From Siderastrea radians (lineage: Eukaryota; Cnidaria; Anthozoa; Scleractinia; Rhizangiidae): a stretch of DNA of 64,000 nt. The notes beneath the pieces were generated by a model. It was not told where the DNA came from. It ran no database searches and saw only the letters and a list, made by a program, of their open reading frames with translations. Positions 12,001 to 21,419 of the stretch are shown here, one piece after another; positions within the stretch are counted from its first letter, which is position 1, and every line of letters starts with the position of its first letter. Both the position numbers and the translations under genes were made by a program. The DNA lies in NCBI GenBank assembly GCA_964017195.1, contig OZ024900.1:29838641-29902640 (forward strand). Direction: 5' to 3'.

Positions 12001-14218
12001 AATAGTGGTGTAACGTTTATTGTCTAAGGTAAAATCAAGACGCGATACAGAGACCAAGCGTCTCGAATCACCGACCTATGGTTGGCCACTTATGATCTTT
12101 CGATCATAATTGGCCAATTTAACTCACCAACTCACTGGATAAATCCAAATTTTTGTGTGTAACTTCCCTACCGACGCAGCACTAAAATTTCTTTAGAAAC
12201 TGACCCCTTCATTCACTTCTCCGTAGAGTGAAGGGACTAGGAGCATTTCTACTCTATCTTAGGGCTACTCCTAGTATTTTGCTAGGTTTGCCTGACGGTT
12301 AGCTCACATATACATACACCTGGGTAGAGAGAGACAACAGTGGCTGACAGTGGTGTAACGTCTGTTGTCTAAAGAAACAACACAACGGGATACAGAGCCC
12401 AAGGTTTGAACCGCTAACCCTCTATTATTCTGATTAAAAGTCCAGCGTGCTGACTACTGCACTACCGGGCACCTCCAAACAAAGCGAGACACCCCCAGCC
12501 ATTTTTGCCATATGAGTTATTGACACATCTTTTTTACTAGGAGCTGATATCATTGGAGTCAACTGCCGCTTTGATCCCAACATGAGTTTACAGACGATTG
12601 CTCTGATGAAAGAGGCGTTGGATAAAGAAGGACTCAAGCCTCATCTGATGGCTCAACCTATTTGTTATCATGCTCCAGATGTCGGGCCTAAAGGATTTGT
12701 TACTCTACCGGAAATATCATTCGGTGAGTTGTCTTCTTTCTCGGTCCCACCACTCATTCAGTTGCAGTGCAATTGTGTACCCTCAATCTCAGGTTGGAGA
12801 CACTCTCTCATAATGTCGAAGTGAGCACCGACGATTCGCCTTTCTGTGTTGTTAGGATCAACGTAGCATTGTGCACATTACGAGTAGCTCTCCTCGCACC
12901 CACCTTCTCACCCCCCCCCCCTCCTGGCGGGGAGTAGCTGTATCAAAAAGAAAACAGGACAAAGTATTGGAACAGAGGTTGACGCTACCCTGCAGTGGCC
13001 ACTTATTTCTCACGACGGGTTAAGAATGAATCCAAATGCATTCAAGTCTGGGCAAACGAAGTCACACGTATGTACAATCTGCTAACGTTGACCACTGATT
13101 CTGTTTGCCCAAGGCCTTAGGAAGTACAAGTGCCCAAAACATTTGCATGTTTTCGTGTTTAGCCTTAGAGCCTAGAAAACTAACCCGCTGGGATGTGCAC
13201 AAGTACGCGCGGCGTGCCTATGATCTGGGAGTGAGATATATCGGTGGCTGCTGTGGATTTGAACCATACCACATCCGGGCTATTGCAGAGGAGGTTTGTC
13301 ACTCATAGTTTGAGGTTTCTTAGTTCGTATTTTATAGAATCGCTACAAAACTAAGGCTCCCTCCACATTTGAACGTTTTTTTAGCCTTTTTGGTTGACGA
13401 AAGAGATTTTCCTACCGGCAGATCTCACGTCCACCCGTAAACGACCGCAAACAGTATAAAAACGGACGTTTGGAAAAACGCTGCTGAAGATGGAGATGTT
13501 TAAAAACGGAGATCTGTTGTCCTGTGGACATAAAAAACGAAAGAAAACCACGATCTTTTTCCCGGCTATATTTGGACTTACTTCACTCCCAAACGATAAA
13601 ACAGTCGATATTGGAGGTTTTCGATAATGACAACCTTACATCGAGAACAACTTTTGAAAGCTGCTTTTCAAAAAGCATCAATTTTAGAACTAAAACACAT
13701 GGACGAAAACGAATTTGGTACTAGGCTTCGGTCACCCATCATGATATCTTAAACACAAAGTAGGGAGTAGATGTGAATCGACTGGCACGAAAATCTCTCA
13801 CGAATAATTCAATGACCCATCCGACCTTACTCTTTCAGCTGGCTCCGGAACGAGGCAGGTTACCCGCCGCTAGTGACAAGCACAGTCCCTGGGGAGAGGC
13901 ACTGAAACACCACTCGGTACCTGAAATCCGAGCAAGGTAAGACTGGGAAGGGACTGAGGAAAATGAGGTCGTTTGAAAATTTGCTTATACAACCAAGTCT
14001 CCCAACGTTAGCTATATCTTCCGGGATGATCTGATGGTCTGGTCTGTAGAATACCAACCAAAATAACTTAACTAAAACCGTGACACATTTGTGGGTGATT
14101 TATTTTCAGAGCTAACCGAGCCTATTGGGAGAATCTCAAGCCAGCCAGCGGTCGTCCATTTTGTCCGTCACTGAGTGGACCGGGAGGACTGGGCAATTAC
14201 AATGACGTCAGCAATTAA
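1..14218 (+). CDS. BHMT: BHMT-like homocysteine S-methyltransferase, copy 1 (exons 2-9; exon 1 off window)
   Basis: Zinc-dependent homocysteine methyltransferase (S-methyl_trans family, cytosolic), making methionine from homocysteine and a methyl donor. Coding exons read directly: 2720-2855, 3901-4004, 4463-4657, 5183-5330, 12541-12723, 13163-13293, 13839-13936, 14110-14218 (stop TAA 14216). All junctions are GT-AG and the joined frame stays open. Motifs in order: [98 protein letters not shown], and [16 protein letters not shown] near the end. The zinc cysteines of GVNC and GGCC are present. Oddities: the residue matching human Tyr77 is Ala; the exon 2 motif reads GMCYAL where copy 2 has GMGYAL. 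Exon 1 (six codons in copies 2 and 3) should lie about 265 bp left of the window, because base 19 aligns to about 34403 in intron 1 of copy 2. Family assignment is firm; the substrate is not. Confidence 0.9.
378..620. mobile_element. TTAA-flanked MITE (AGGAnC..GTCACGG family) in intron 1 of copy 1
   Basis: Terminal inverted repeats AGGAACAATGTCACGG (382-397) and CCGTGACGTAGATCCT (601-616), flanked by TTAA at 378-381 and 617-620. The matching place in copy 2 (about 35120) has no insertion (GAGCTAAAGTAC), so it entered after the duplication. A relative in the opposite orientation lies at 22536-22777. TTAA duplications fit piggyBac- or Kolobok-type elements; no transposase is seen. Confidence 0.7.
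700..1030. repeat. Pyrimidine-rich low-complexity tract, intron 1 copy 1
   Basis: Built from CCCACTTCCTG/CCCACC-type phrases after a G-rich start. A paralogous tract lies at about 35210-35530 in copy 2. A second similar tract, with a G run, is at 3008-3260 (copy 2: 40555-40820). No coding signal; the ORFs here are runs of Pro, Leu, Phe and Ser from C/T repetition. Confidence 0.6.
1165..2640. repeat. Degenerate ~20-bp minisatellite in intron 1 of copy 1
   Basis: Loose tandem variants of AGCAGGGTGTCCATAATA / GTGTCTGTAATAGCAGGG, with much substitution and length variation. Copy 2 has the same array, longer and more interrupted, in its intron 1. It creates long meaningless ORFs on the reverse strand (for example 2127-2708). 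Confidence 0.75.
1751..1921. mobile_element. Foldback MITE, TIR CCAAACCAGTGGATAG
   Basis: Starts ATACCAAACCAGTGGATAGT and ends CCACTGGTTTGATAT, with the conserved inner phrase GCACTCTGATTGGCTACTC. Related copies are at 36512-36680 and 41597-41763. This copy sits inside the intron 1 minisatellite. Confidence 0.6.
3639..3781. mobile_element. hAT-like MITE, TIR CAGGGGCGGATCCAG (decayed left end), copy 1 intron 2
   Basis: The right end reads CTGGATCCGCCCCTG, an intact end of the CAGGGGCGGATCCAG type. The left end is mutated (CAGCGGTGGATGCAGG). The same insertion in copy 2 (41137-41308) has both ends recognisable, so it predates the duplication. Confidence 0.6.
5367..5740. repeat. Repeat with TGTTACACGA..TTTTTAGCGCAAC motifs, copy 1 intron 4
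   Basis: Several spaced copies of GTTACACG(A/G)GA(C/T)GATTTTTAGCGCAAC-like phrases in both orientations. It is absent from the matching intron of copy 2. Probably a compound MITE; the ends are not sharply defined. Confidence 0.4.
6048..6257. mobile_element. 210-bp foldback MITE, copy 1 intron 4
   Basis: Arms begin TGCAGTTGCATAAAGCAACT and return as TTTTTTTATGCAACTG, with AAGATTAAGCGGGAATTTCTG paired to CAGAAATTCCCACTTAATCTT. The matching intron of copy 2 lacks it. Confidence 0.65.
6311..6582. mobile_element. ~270-bp foldback MITE, copy 1 intron 4
   Basis: Arms GTCAGCAAGAGAGGATGAAG and CTTCATCCTCTCAGCAGAC, with inner pairing of GAAATTTATTATTGGTTC with AACCAAAAATAGATTTC. In copy 2 the flanks CTGTCAG and CTTGACTG are almost adjacent (about 44040), which marks the empty site. 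Confidence 0.6.
7870..8202 (+). pseudogene. 3' end of a non-LTR (LINE) reverse transcriptase ORF with TTG-repeat tail
   Basis: The open frame contains [16 protein letters not shown] and [16 protein letters not shown], typical of the C-terminal region of LINE reverse transcriptase proteins (a C..C zinc-knuckle-like part followed by H and C). The ORF stops at 8166-8168 and is followed by AATAAAATGTTGTTGTTGTTG, the microsatellite tail expected at the LINE 3' end. The 5' part is missing, as in a normal 5'-truncated insertion; upstream codons from 7794 are probably not LINE-derived. Confidence 0.6.
9113..9400 (-). pseudogene. Broken first exon of an element-encoded acidic protein
   Basis: Reverse-strand ORF starting [20 protein letters not shown], then [20 protein letters not shown]. 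The acidic, serine-rich start and the LPY phrase recall N-termini of repeat-encoded proteins common in coral gene sets, but I cannot name a domain. After about residue 50 (position ~9250) the reading degenerates and runs into a dispersed repeat. It sits just inside the right TIR of the 6890-9651 element, where a transposon gene should start. Confidence 0.35.
9909..11666. mobile_element. 1.76-kb giant foldback element flanked by TTAA
   Basis: Flanked by TTAA (9909-9912 and 11663-11666). The left arm starts GGTGGCTCGCGGCTATTTAT and the right arm ends with its reverse complement. Arms of roughly 630-760 bp remain readable as inverted copies (about 9913-10676 and 11036-11662), around an unpaired centre of about 360 bp. 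No transposase is seen; the small ORFs are mirror images. The left arm carries an extra 126-bp MITE (10076-10201). Absent from copy 2. Confidence 0.75.
10076..10201. mobile_element. 126-bp Mutator-like MITE with 9-bp target duplication GATTAAGAG
   Basis: Near-perfect foldback: TAGACTGCGAGTAGTCTCTA at the left, its reverse complement at the right, continuing into AATTTTGGC/GCCAAAATT. Exact 9-bp duplications GATTAAGAG flank it (10067-10075, 10202-10210). The opposite arm of the host foldback has the uninterrupted site, giving an internal empty-site control. Same terminal family as 15993-16249. Confidence 0.8.
11880..12075 (-). mobile_element. tRNA-derived SINE body, truncated head
   Basis: Reverse-orientation SINE body with the GAAGCGACTAAG phrase near the left and the TTGTCTAAGG phrase near the right. 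It lacks a recognisable tRNA head. Next to another SINE of the same orientation (12206-12476). Confidence 0.5.
12206..12476 (-). mobile_element. tRNA-derived SINE, copy 1 intron 4
   Basis: Read on the minus strand, a tRNA-like head (GGAGGTGCCCGGTAGTGCAG) leads into a B-box-like GGTTCAAACC and then a SINE body. The same insertion lies before exon 6 in copy 2 (about 44600-44845), so it is older than the duplication. Confidence 0.6.
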
Positions 14219-14421
14219 CGTCAGCGACCGACTACTACCCGAAATAGGATCTCCGCTGTAGTTGCTGTGATAGCCTGTTCCAGATTCTCAGATAGTGAGA
14301 ACGAAAAAAAAACAAAACAAAACAAAACAGAACAAAAAAAGAAAAAAGAATCATAACATACGCGAAGATGAAACGTGTAAAACAAAACGTGTGTCCCTGC
14401 CCATTTTATTTTGGTTCGCAG

Positions 14422-15724
14422 CAGGGCCGTAGCCAGACTTTCAGAACAGACGAGGCAAGTGTCCCAAGCGCCAGAGGCGTGAGCTTGCAGGGGGGTCTGG
14501 GGGCATGCCTCCGCCCCCCCCCCCCAGAACATTTTTCAAATCTACTCTCTCCGAAATGCTATTTTCAGCATTTTTCCATGAGATTTTTCTTCAAAATTCA
14601 ATATCGTGCAAGGTGTAAAACGGCGATTTTTTAATTCTTTCAATAGTTTTTATACTCACTATTAGGGCGTTGAGGGGACGCGGTGGTGTAGTGGTTAGCG
14701 CGTTGGACTTCAGATCTGAAGGTCGGTGGTTCGACCCCCAGTCCCTGCCATCGTGTTGTTTCCTTAGACAAGAAACTTTACCCCACGTTGTCTCTCTCCA
14801 CCCAGGTGTATAAATGGGTAACCGGCGACATACTGCTGAGGGTAACCCTGCGATGGATTAGATTCCCACCCAGGGGGGAGTAGCAATACTTTCAGTCGCT
14901 TCATGCTACAGAAACCGGGTTAAGCTCCGGCTCGTTTGGGCCTTTGGCTCATGTGCGACTACCTTTATTAGGGCGTGTAATACTGGCGCCAAGTTAATGA
15001 CTGTCCCGAATTTCGCATTGCTCTTGTACACCCCCACCCTCACCTTTTCGCTCCCTCGCTAGCAGTGGCTGGTTTCCTATTTTTAACTCATGCAAAAACG
15101 GTGCTGCTTCAACAGTATCAAAATCAGTTGCAGCTGCGAGGTGTAGAACTCCACTGTAGCCTGAGAGAAAACGTCTCACTAGTTAACAATATAGATGTTC
15201 TAGAGAGAAACCTTTTACAGAAACTCCGCTCGGTGAAAAACTTTGAGCCACCGAACGTCTTTCTTAGTAGCCACCATAAAAGTGAAAGTCTTGATGAATT
15301 ATGCAGACCCTGTCCTTGTGGATTTGTGTTTCTTTCAACGCAGTTATTAATCCAGTTAGTAGTGTTTTAGGCAATGTACCTCAAAAAGTGTGACAAAGTA
15401 GCTCAAGAAAATGTGGGCACTGATTCTCTAAAAGTATTGTCTTTTATAAGCCATGATTCTTTGGATCAGCTCCCGGTAGTCGTAACAATGCGCACAGGAT
15501 TAGGTGTCACAGCCTGTCACTGTTACGTCCCGACTGAAAATGATAGCCGGAATGCGAACCACTTGAGTCTTTTCAAAGCCTTTTTCGCACACCCTACTTG
15601 GGTTTATCACTCAATGGCACATGATGCTTTAAGGGGTTATTTTTCCAACAGTATTTTTTTTAATTTGGCATAAACCCTATACGAGGCAAGTGCCTCGTCT
15701 TGCCTTATGCTAGCTACGGCCCTG
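14422..15724. mobile_element. hAT-like DNA transposon copy, TIR CAGGGCCGTAGC, TSD TTCGCAG
   Basis: Perfect 12-bp terminal inverted repeats CAGGGCCGTAGC (14422-14433) and GCTACGGCCCTG (15713-15724). Exact direct repeats TTCGCAG flank it (14415-14421, 15725-15731). The ends also carry GACGAGGCAAGTG and GAGGCAAGTGCCTCGTC. ORFs at 15065-15370 and 15374-15673 are unrecognised and probably degenerate. A SINE is nested at 14671-14966. A second copy is at about 19025-20420. Confidence 0.7.
14671..14966 (+). mobile_element. tRNA-derived SINE nested in hAT-like element, TSD ATTAGGGCGT
   Basis: A tRNA-like head (GACGCGGTGGTGTAGTGGTT, B box GGTTCGACCCC near 14728) is followed by a SINE body and a CTTT-rich end. 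Exact 10-bp duplications ATTAGGGCGT flank it (14661-14670, 14967-14976). The second hAT-like copy has the uninterrupted site near 19250 (ACTAGGGTGTGTAATACTGG). The anticodon position reads TCA, but this is a SINE head rather than a working tRNA. Confidence 0.8.
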
Positions 15725-15992
15725 TTCGCAGTATGTCTTTGTCGCTCTCTTCCACTATCTTATTCTTGGAGCCTGCATTATGCTATTGCTGTGGCGGGCG
15801 CGTGTATTGATCTAATTTCAACAAATGCTGTGATTGACAATCAGATAGTATGGGCAAATCAAAGTCGAGACGGTGGCCAAAAAAATGGCTGAAGCGGTGA
15901 AAGACGAGGAGTCCCATAGGAGAACGTTTTTTCCGGATCAGTTCCGAACGGCCTTGCTAGTCCTGGCTCCTGGTTTGGCTGAGGGCTGAGGC

Positions 15993-16249
15993 TAGACTAC
16001 GAAAAGTCTCTCTTTCGGCTCAGGGATAGTTAAGCGAAAAGCTGAGAACACGCGAAGCTCGAAAATCGCCTACCGCGTGGAAAAGTGACGTGCGTGTGTC
16101 CGCGTGTGTCACTCACTACACGAGCGGCTTACCACACGCGCGTCTCGATCCACGCGGCAGGCGATTTTCGTGCTTGCTTGGGTCGGTTTCTTGCGTGTTC
16201 TTTTCGCTCGCCAATCTGTGAGCCAGCAAGAGAGACTGCTCGTAGTTTA
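15993..16249. mobile_element. 257-bp Mutator-like MITE, 9-bp TSD GGCTGAGGC
   Basis: Ends TAGACTACGAAAAGTCTCTC and GAGAGACTGCTCGTAGTTTA, flanked by exact 9-bp repeats GGCTGAGGC (15984-15992, 16250-16258). Inner arms TCGCCTACCGCGTGGA and TCCACGCGGCAGGCGA pair. Partial relatives lie at 18906-19015, 23390-23452, 44152-44262, 49905-49960 and 52622-52715. Confidence 0.8.
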
Positions 16250-16286
16250 GGCTGAGGCTGCAAGTGTACCTGATTATCTGAGTTTT

Positions 16287-16910
16287 AGAATTATGTGTAG
16301 ATCATCGCAGTGAAGGTGTTTTAACCTAAGCGGTTGAAAAGAGGAAACCTGAAAAAATTCAGGCTTGAATGGGAATCGAATCCATGACCTCTGCGATGCC
16401 GGTGCAGCGCTCTAACCAACTGAGCTATCAAGCCAACTGGGAGCTGGTCAATTGAGAGTTCGTATTTATCCCGTAGATGGAGAATGAATGAATATTAATA
16501 TATGAAATTCATATATTTGAACTGTGGATATAAAAGATAGAATTATGTGTAGATCATCGCAGTGAAGGTATTTCAACCTAAGCGGTTGAAAAGAAGAAAC
16601 CTGAAAAAATTCAGGCTTGAACGGGAATCGAACCCATGACCTCTGCGATACCGGTGCAGCGCTCCATCTACGGGATAAATACGAACTCTCAATTGACCAG
16701 CTCCCAGTTGGCTCAGTTGGTTAGAGCGCTGCACCGGTATCGCAGAGGTCATGGGTTCGATTCCCGTTCAAGCCTGAATTTTTTCAGGCTTCTTCTTTTC
16801 AACCGCTTAGGTTGAAACACCTTCACTGCGATGATCTACACATAATTCTATCTTTATCCGCAGTTCAAATATATGAATTTCATATATTAATATTCATATC
16901 TGAGTTTTAA
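16287..16910. mobile_element. Foldback array of three tRNA-containing repeat units
   Basis: Unit 1 (about 16287-16537) and unit 2 (about 16538-16664, truncated) lie in the same orientation. Unit 3 (about 16665-16910) is inverted, so units 2 and 3 form a hairpin. Each unit runs AATTATGTGTAGATCATCGC, AACCTAAGCGGTTGAAAAG, AAATTCAGGC and a tRNA-like core; units 1 and 3 also carry CATATATTAATATTCAT-type ends. Confidence 0.65.
16362..16434 (-). tRNA. tRNA-like sequence inside repeat (anticodon position GGC), probably not functional
   Basis: 73 bp with a perfect 7-bp acceptor stem (GGCTTGA/TCAAGCC), a D arm GCTC..GAGC, an anticodon arm CTGCA/CGCAG with one mismatch, and a T loop TTCGATT. The anticodon position reads GGC (Ala-like), but the base before it is C, not the usual U33. 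Two sister units nearby are truncated: 16614-16664 (-) and 16709-16774 (+), both with GGT. Repeat context argues for a tRNA-derived mobile sequence. Confidence 0.35.
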
Positions 16911-17029
16911 TAAGCTAAGAAAGGAATAACTGAAAAAATCCAAGATGCAGCAGCAAACGTTTTGCAAACGGAATGTAATCAGTGCCTTCAAACTAGAAGA
17001 CGTTCAAATTCCACGTTTTCAGTTTACGT

Positions 17030-17500
17030 TTGTCCATATTGTTGTCCATCTTCCCCAACTTTAGCCTTTCGATTCTCACTTCCTCAAAGTTTTATATCAT
17101 CTCTCGTTTAAAGAATCCTATTAACCTACCCCGCCGTGCGTAACTTAAGAACAAAACAATAAACACATACTTATTGTGTGTTGCGTGCTCACTGGAGGCC
17201 GCACGGTTTATTAACTGACTGAAGACGTCCGGGGGGCGGGGGGATACTGCCTTATATAAGCTATATTGGTATGTGCGGCTCCAAAGGGTATGGTTTTTGA
17301 GCCTTTTTGGTCTGATATAGGATATTGATTTCACCATTTTGGTCTCAAATAGGGTAAGGTTTGTGTACTCTGATAAGGAATCTGGTATGGTTCTAACAAG
17401 AAGCTATCTTTTTATTAATTGTCTGCTCCTAAGAACTGAGGTTTGATTAACGTTGGGAATTTGAATCCCTTCTCAAACGTTTACGCAAACGAAATAGGGT
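17030..17500. repeat. Dispersed repeat, copy a (single-unit form)
   Basis: Shares CATATTGTTGTCCATCTT, AATAAACACATACTTATTGT, GAAGACGTCCGGGGGG and GCTCCTAAGAACTGAGGTTT with 32010-32870. Here the AATAAACAC..ACTGCC segment occurs once; there it is repeated four times. Confidence 0.6.
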
Positions 17501-18377
17501 TAGCGGAAAGCTTTCAGGCGCCGCGCCCAAGCTTCTGAGGTGACAATATCCATCCTTTGCTGCAGAATAATTTTAAGAAGGTCACTAAACATTAAACGTC
17601 TTTCCTAAACTAGTCACATGCCTTCAAAAAAATAAAAAATGCGCCAATTTGAGTTTACGGCCACTTATGAATTATTTTAGCATTAACTTGGGCTTAGTAT
17701 TTTACGCCTTTAAGGAATAGCGTATAACCAAGTACATTATCTTGCACACGAGGAATTTTAAATGTAAAGTAAATCGTGATTTAAGCACAGATGTATGAGG
17801 GGTGATTTTGGAGTTGTCCTGTTAGTGATATAACTGCAAAGACAGAGCAGTCATGTCAGACCTAATATCAATCCGAGAGTTTGCTTTCTCGCGTATAAAC
17901 AAGCCAACAAACACGCCAAACATTGCGCCAAAATGCTCTACTCCGAGAGAGCTAAGAGAGAAAGCCCGCCAATATCTGAGAGTCCCTGCACTAACACATC
18001 GTCATCCCTTGACCATTCTACGCAACCGGACTTGTCTTGTTCCCAAATTTCGCTGAATACAAGCTTACTTGGAGCTCAGAACAAAAGGAAAAATCAGGCA
18101 AAAGGCCCATGATTTGTTAATAGTAGTTATTTCAACGATTTGTAAATAGGAGGAGCAAGCTTATAATGTTGACGAGGTTAACGTTAGTGTAGTATCTAAT
18201 TTGTGTTTGGAACGAGCGGACATCGCTTCAATTTCGCGGCCTTGAACTGTACTACTTGAATGTACAATAACGAAAAACTCGCGGCATCTAGTATGTCCCT
18301 AAGATAAGTAATTCGCTAGACAAACAATTTGCAGTATATCTCGTTCGCTCGCTGTTTTTTTGTTCCAAATTGTAGAT
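17500..18377. other. Spacer, nothing recognised
   Basis: AT-rich sequence between a dispersed repeat and the Penelope-like remnant. The short ORF 17853-18056 shows no domain. Confidence 0.5.
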
Positions 18378-18837
18378 ATTTAAGGATAAAGATTAGCGAC
18401 AAGAGTTTAACACAACGTTTCGATGTCTCCAGTTTTGGTTTCTTCTTCTTAATAAACAACACCGTTCTTCAGCAATCGGCAAGCATCTAAAGAACGACCA
18501 CGGCATTAAAACCATCGGCGACCTCAATAGCAACTTTTCCGTCCTCAAGAAATGCGGCGGAAAATTGGACTGTTTAATTTACGAAATGTTGTTTATTAAG
18601 AAGAAGAAACCAAAACTGAACACGCAATCGGACTCTATCCGCGCAAAACTATTTATTTGACATACTTATCATGCACACACAATCACACGCCAAATATGTT
18701 GCTTATTGTTTACTTTCTTAACACCTCATCTTGTATATATTAACTAATCTATATTTTATTTTCTCCACTTGATAATGATGTCATGGAGACATCGAAACGT
18801 TGTGTTAAACTCTTGTCGCTAATCTTTATCCTTAAAT
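18378..18837. mobile_element. Foldback remnant of a Penelope-like element
   Basis: The right half is a sense fragment with the end of an ORF and its 3' region. The left half is an inverted, internally deleted copy: 18378-18430 is the reverse complement of 18785-18837 (53 bp) and 18431-18460 of 18588-18617 (30 bp). The 3' part has the stem GATGTC/GACATC followed by GAAACG, a pattern seen in Penelope-like element tails. Confidence 0.6.
18463..18660 (+). pseudogene. C-terminal GIY-YIG-type fragment of a Penelope-like element ORF
   Basis: 66 codons ending at TGA 18658: KHLKNDHGIKTIGDLNSNF, later LDCLIYEMLFIKKKKP and SDSIRAKLFI. The I-Y-E-M-L-x-I-K-K-K-P-x-L-N-x-Q-S-D-S-I-R-A-K phrase is typical of the C-terminus of Penelope-like proteins with a GIY-YIG endonuclease domain in cnidarian and fish genomes (from memory). 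Everything upstream is missing. Confidence 0.6.
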
Positions 18838-19024
18838 GTTTATCTAAATTCAATCTGATTCGAAAATTGTAGATAGTACTATGAAATAACACTGCGTTTC
18901 CCTGTAGACTACGAGCAGTCTGTCTTTCCGCTCAGGGATAGTCGAGAAAAACGAACAAGCGAGCGAGCGTGAAATCGCCTGCCGCGTTGAAACGTGATGC
19001 ACGTGTCGAACCGCTAGTGTACAC

Positions 19025-20420
19025 TACCGTAGCCAGACTTTCACAACAGACGAGGCAAGTGTCGCGAGCGCCGACGGCACGAGCTTCTAGGGGGGTGTGG
19101 GGGTATGTCCCCCAGAAAGTTTTAAATCTACTCCCTCCGAAATGTTATTTTCAGCATTTTCGTGAGATTTTTCTTCAAAATTGAAACTCGTGCAACTGTA
19201 AGACGACAGTTGTTTTTTCAGTCCTTTTAACACCTTTTCTACCCACTACTAGGGTGTGTAATACTGGCACCAAGTAGTAGATGGCTATCTCGAATTCGTA
19301 CTGCTCTTATACACCCCACGCCCACCCCCGCCTTCTGCTCCCTTGATAACTTATGCAAAAACCGTGCCACTGCAACTTTATCAAATTCACTTGCATCTGC
19401 GAGCTTTAGATATCCACTGTGGCCTGAGAGACAACGTCATCTCACTAGAAAACAGCATGGATGTTCTAGAGAAAGACCTTTTACGGAAACTCATTGAAAA
19501 TCTTTAAAAAGGCTCTTCTGGTAACCTTCACAAAAGTACCGGCTTTGTAATCGTTTATTTCAGATTTTGAATTGATGATTTATGCAGACCCAGTCCCCGT
19601 CGATTTGTGTTTATTCCAAGATAGAATACCGAGGCGAAATTATAAATGATTTAAGACGGAATCCATTAGGAAATTGAGTAATTCTAATTCTCAGTGGACA
19701 AAAATCTTGTACCAGAATAATTTACAGCATATCGCATTCTTTTTTACATTTTTTGAGAGCTATGGATGTAATTTGTTATCTGTAATAACCCCAAAGACAA
19801 TTTCTTATGGGAGCCCGAGAAAATAAATTTCAAATTTCAGAAAATGAAATCTTACGCATAAAAATTTACCTATTTTACCTGTGTTTACACAATTCCTGTG
19901 AAATTTGAAATTTAATTTCACGGGCTCTCATAAGAAATTGCCTTTGGTGTTATTACAGATAACTTATTACGTCTATAGCTCTTAAATAGTGTAAAAAAGA
20001 ATGCGATATACTTTAAATTATTCTGGTACAAGGTTTTTGTCCACTGATTACTCAATTTCCGGATGGATTCCGTCTTAACATTTTTTTAGACAATGTATGC
20101 CAAAAAGCGCGTCAAAGTAGCTCAAGAAAATGTGGAATGCTGATTCTCTTAAAAGTTTGTCTTTTATAAGCCATGATCCTTTAGATCAGCTGCCTGTTGT
20201 CATCGCAACCTGCACGGGATTGGTGCCACCCAGCCTGTCACTGTTACGTCACGAGCTGTAGTGCAAAGCGTTTGAGTTTTCCGCACTTGGGGTAATCTTT
20301 TATCACTTAGTGGCAAATTCGTTCTAGGGATTATTTTTCCGAGAGTTTTTTTTTTTCATATTGGCATAAAACTTAGATGAGGCAAGTGCCTCGTCTTGCC
20401 TCATGCTAGCTACGGCCCTG
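19025..20420. mobile_element. Second hAT-like element copy, left tip eroded, with nested TTAA foldback
   Basis: Left end CCGTAGCCAGACTTTCACAA (missing CAGGG), right end GCTAGCTACGGCCCTG. It aligns to 14422-15724 along its length, including the GATTCTCTTAAAAGT and ATAAGCCATGAT phrases. It lacks the SINE but carries the 19651-20078 foldback. No exact target duplication remains. Confidence 0.6.
19651..20078. mobile_element. 420-bp foldback MITE flanked by TTAA
   Basis: TTAA at 19651-19654 and 20075-20078; ends GACGGAATCCATTAGGAAAT and ATTTCCGGATGGATTCCGTC. The arms pair over nearly the whole element around a short centre near 19870. Terminal similarity to 36770-37180 (GACGGATTCCG). Confidence 0.75.
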
Positions 20421-21260
20421 GTGTAGTGAACGATGTTCCTTGAATTCCATTCATCACTGGTAAACTGTGCTTTGATCGTAACTAGTGGATTATGCCGAGA
20501 GATGACAGAACCTCATTGAAAACAACTCCAAATTGGCCAATATTGACAGTTAGAAGACATGGTTCTAGCTCTGAGCGTCCATATTCAGTTGCTCCTTTCA
20601 AACAATGGAGTTGACAGCTAAAGTAATTATAATCGACCACAAATATTCCACGAATGCGGCGTTCTACGCTCCCTTTCACACTTTAGCCTCTAGCTTGCCA
20701 TTGAGAGGAACTGACCTTTTGTCACACTCGAAGAGTATTTTGATGATATTATGGTAACTGATAATCTAAATCAATCACATTTACTTCCGGGCAACCCCTT
20801 CAAGCCCCTGCTTGACTCCACTGATTATAAAATACTACTTGTTCAGGAATCAACAACACTACAGCGATGTAAGTCTTCAGTAGAAAGAGGTGCTATGAAG
20901 AAACTCCAACAATGGTAATTCACGTTTATGGACTGCTTTGTCTTGTAGCGTGATAGATGTTACGTTTCGATCGGCAGCCACACGCACATGCACATCGGTT
21001 CGTCAGTGACGTCATGCGGAAACGAAGCGTAGCCTACTGGCTAATTTTAGAGCCCTTACACAATCATCAAAAGGGGTTGCTAGTAAGCCATATTAAATTC
21101 CAGTCAACCATGCCTTTGTTCCTAGTCTTGTGCGGCGGCGCGAGACACATCCACGGACGACGACACCGTATAAACTTACCAACGAAAGGTGAAAACAGAT
21201 TTCGTTTAGGCTTTGATCCTTTCAACTTTGTGCCCTGTAAGTTGTACATTTCGCCTTTAG

Positions 21261-21419
21261 TGGACAGATATGTTTCCTTCAGAAGACTTTTGGAGAAGTG
21301 TCATATTTTTGGCCATCGGGGGCATCATCGCCGTACTCAGTTTAAAGTTGTGGGAGGCTGTAGAAAGAGAGAAACCAAAAAGACAACCCCAAGAACACGA
21401 CGAAAGGTCTTCTTACTAA
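21261..21419 (+). CDS. Short membrane-protein exon in unit A (hypothetical)
   Basis: After a good acceptor (ATTTCGCCTTTAG, ending 21260) the frame reads W-T-D-M-F-P-S-E-D-F-W-R-S, then the hydrophobic VIFLAIGGIIAVLSLKLW, then a charged tail with E-K-P-K-R-Q and a stop at 21417-21419. From the ATG at 21270 it is 49 residues with one membrane segment. Support comes from unit B: in this frame base changes are mostly third-position (3 silent, D to E) plus M to V, whereas the longer alternative ORF in the overlapping frame would change an amino acid at every one. A strong donor (AAG/GTGAGT) lies 6 bp after the stop. A CRE-like GTGACGTCA about 250 bp upstream hints at a promoter. No family recognised. 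Confidence 0.4.
   Translation, partial: WTDMFPSEDFWRSVIFLAIGGIIAVLSLKLWEAVEREKPKRQPQEHDERSSY

Noticed and set aside
14673..14750. Possible selenocysteine-type tRNA (anticodon TCA)
   Set aside because: It is the head of a SINE with target duplications and lacks the long acceptor and variable arm features of tRNA-Sec.
15065..15673. Two plus-strand ORFs (101 and 99 codons) in the hAT-like element
   Set aside because: The second copy at 19025-20420 does not preserve the frames, and no transposase motif is visible.
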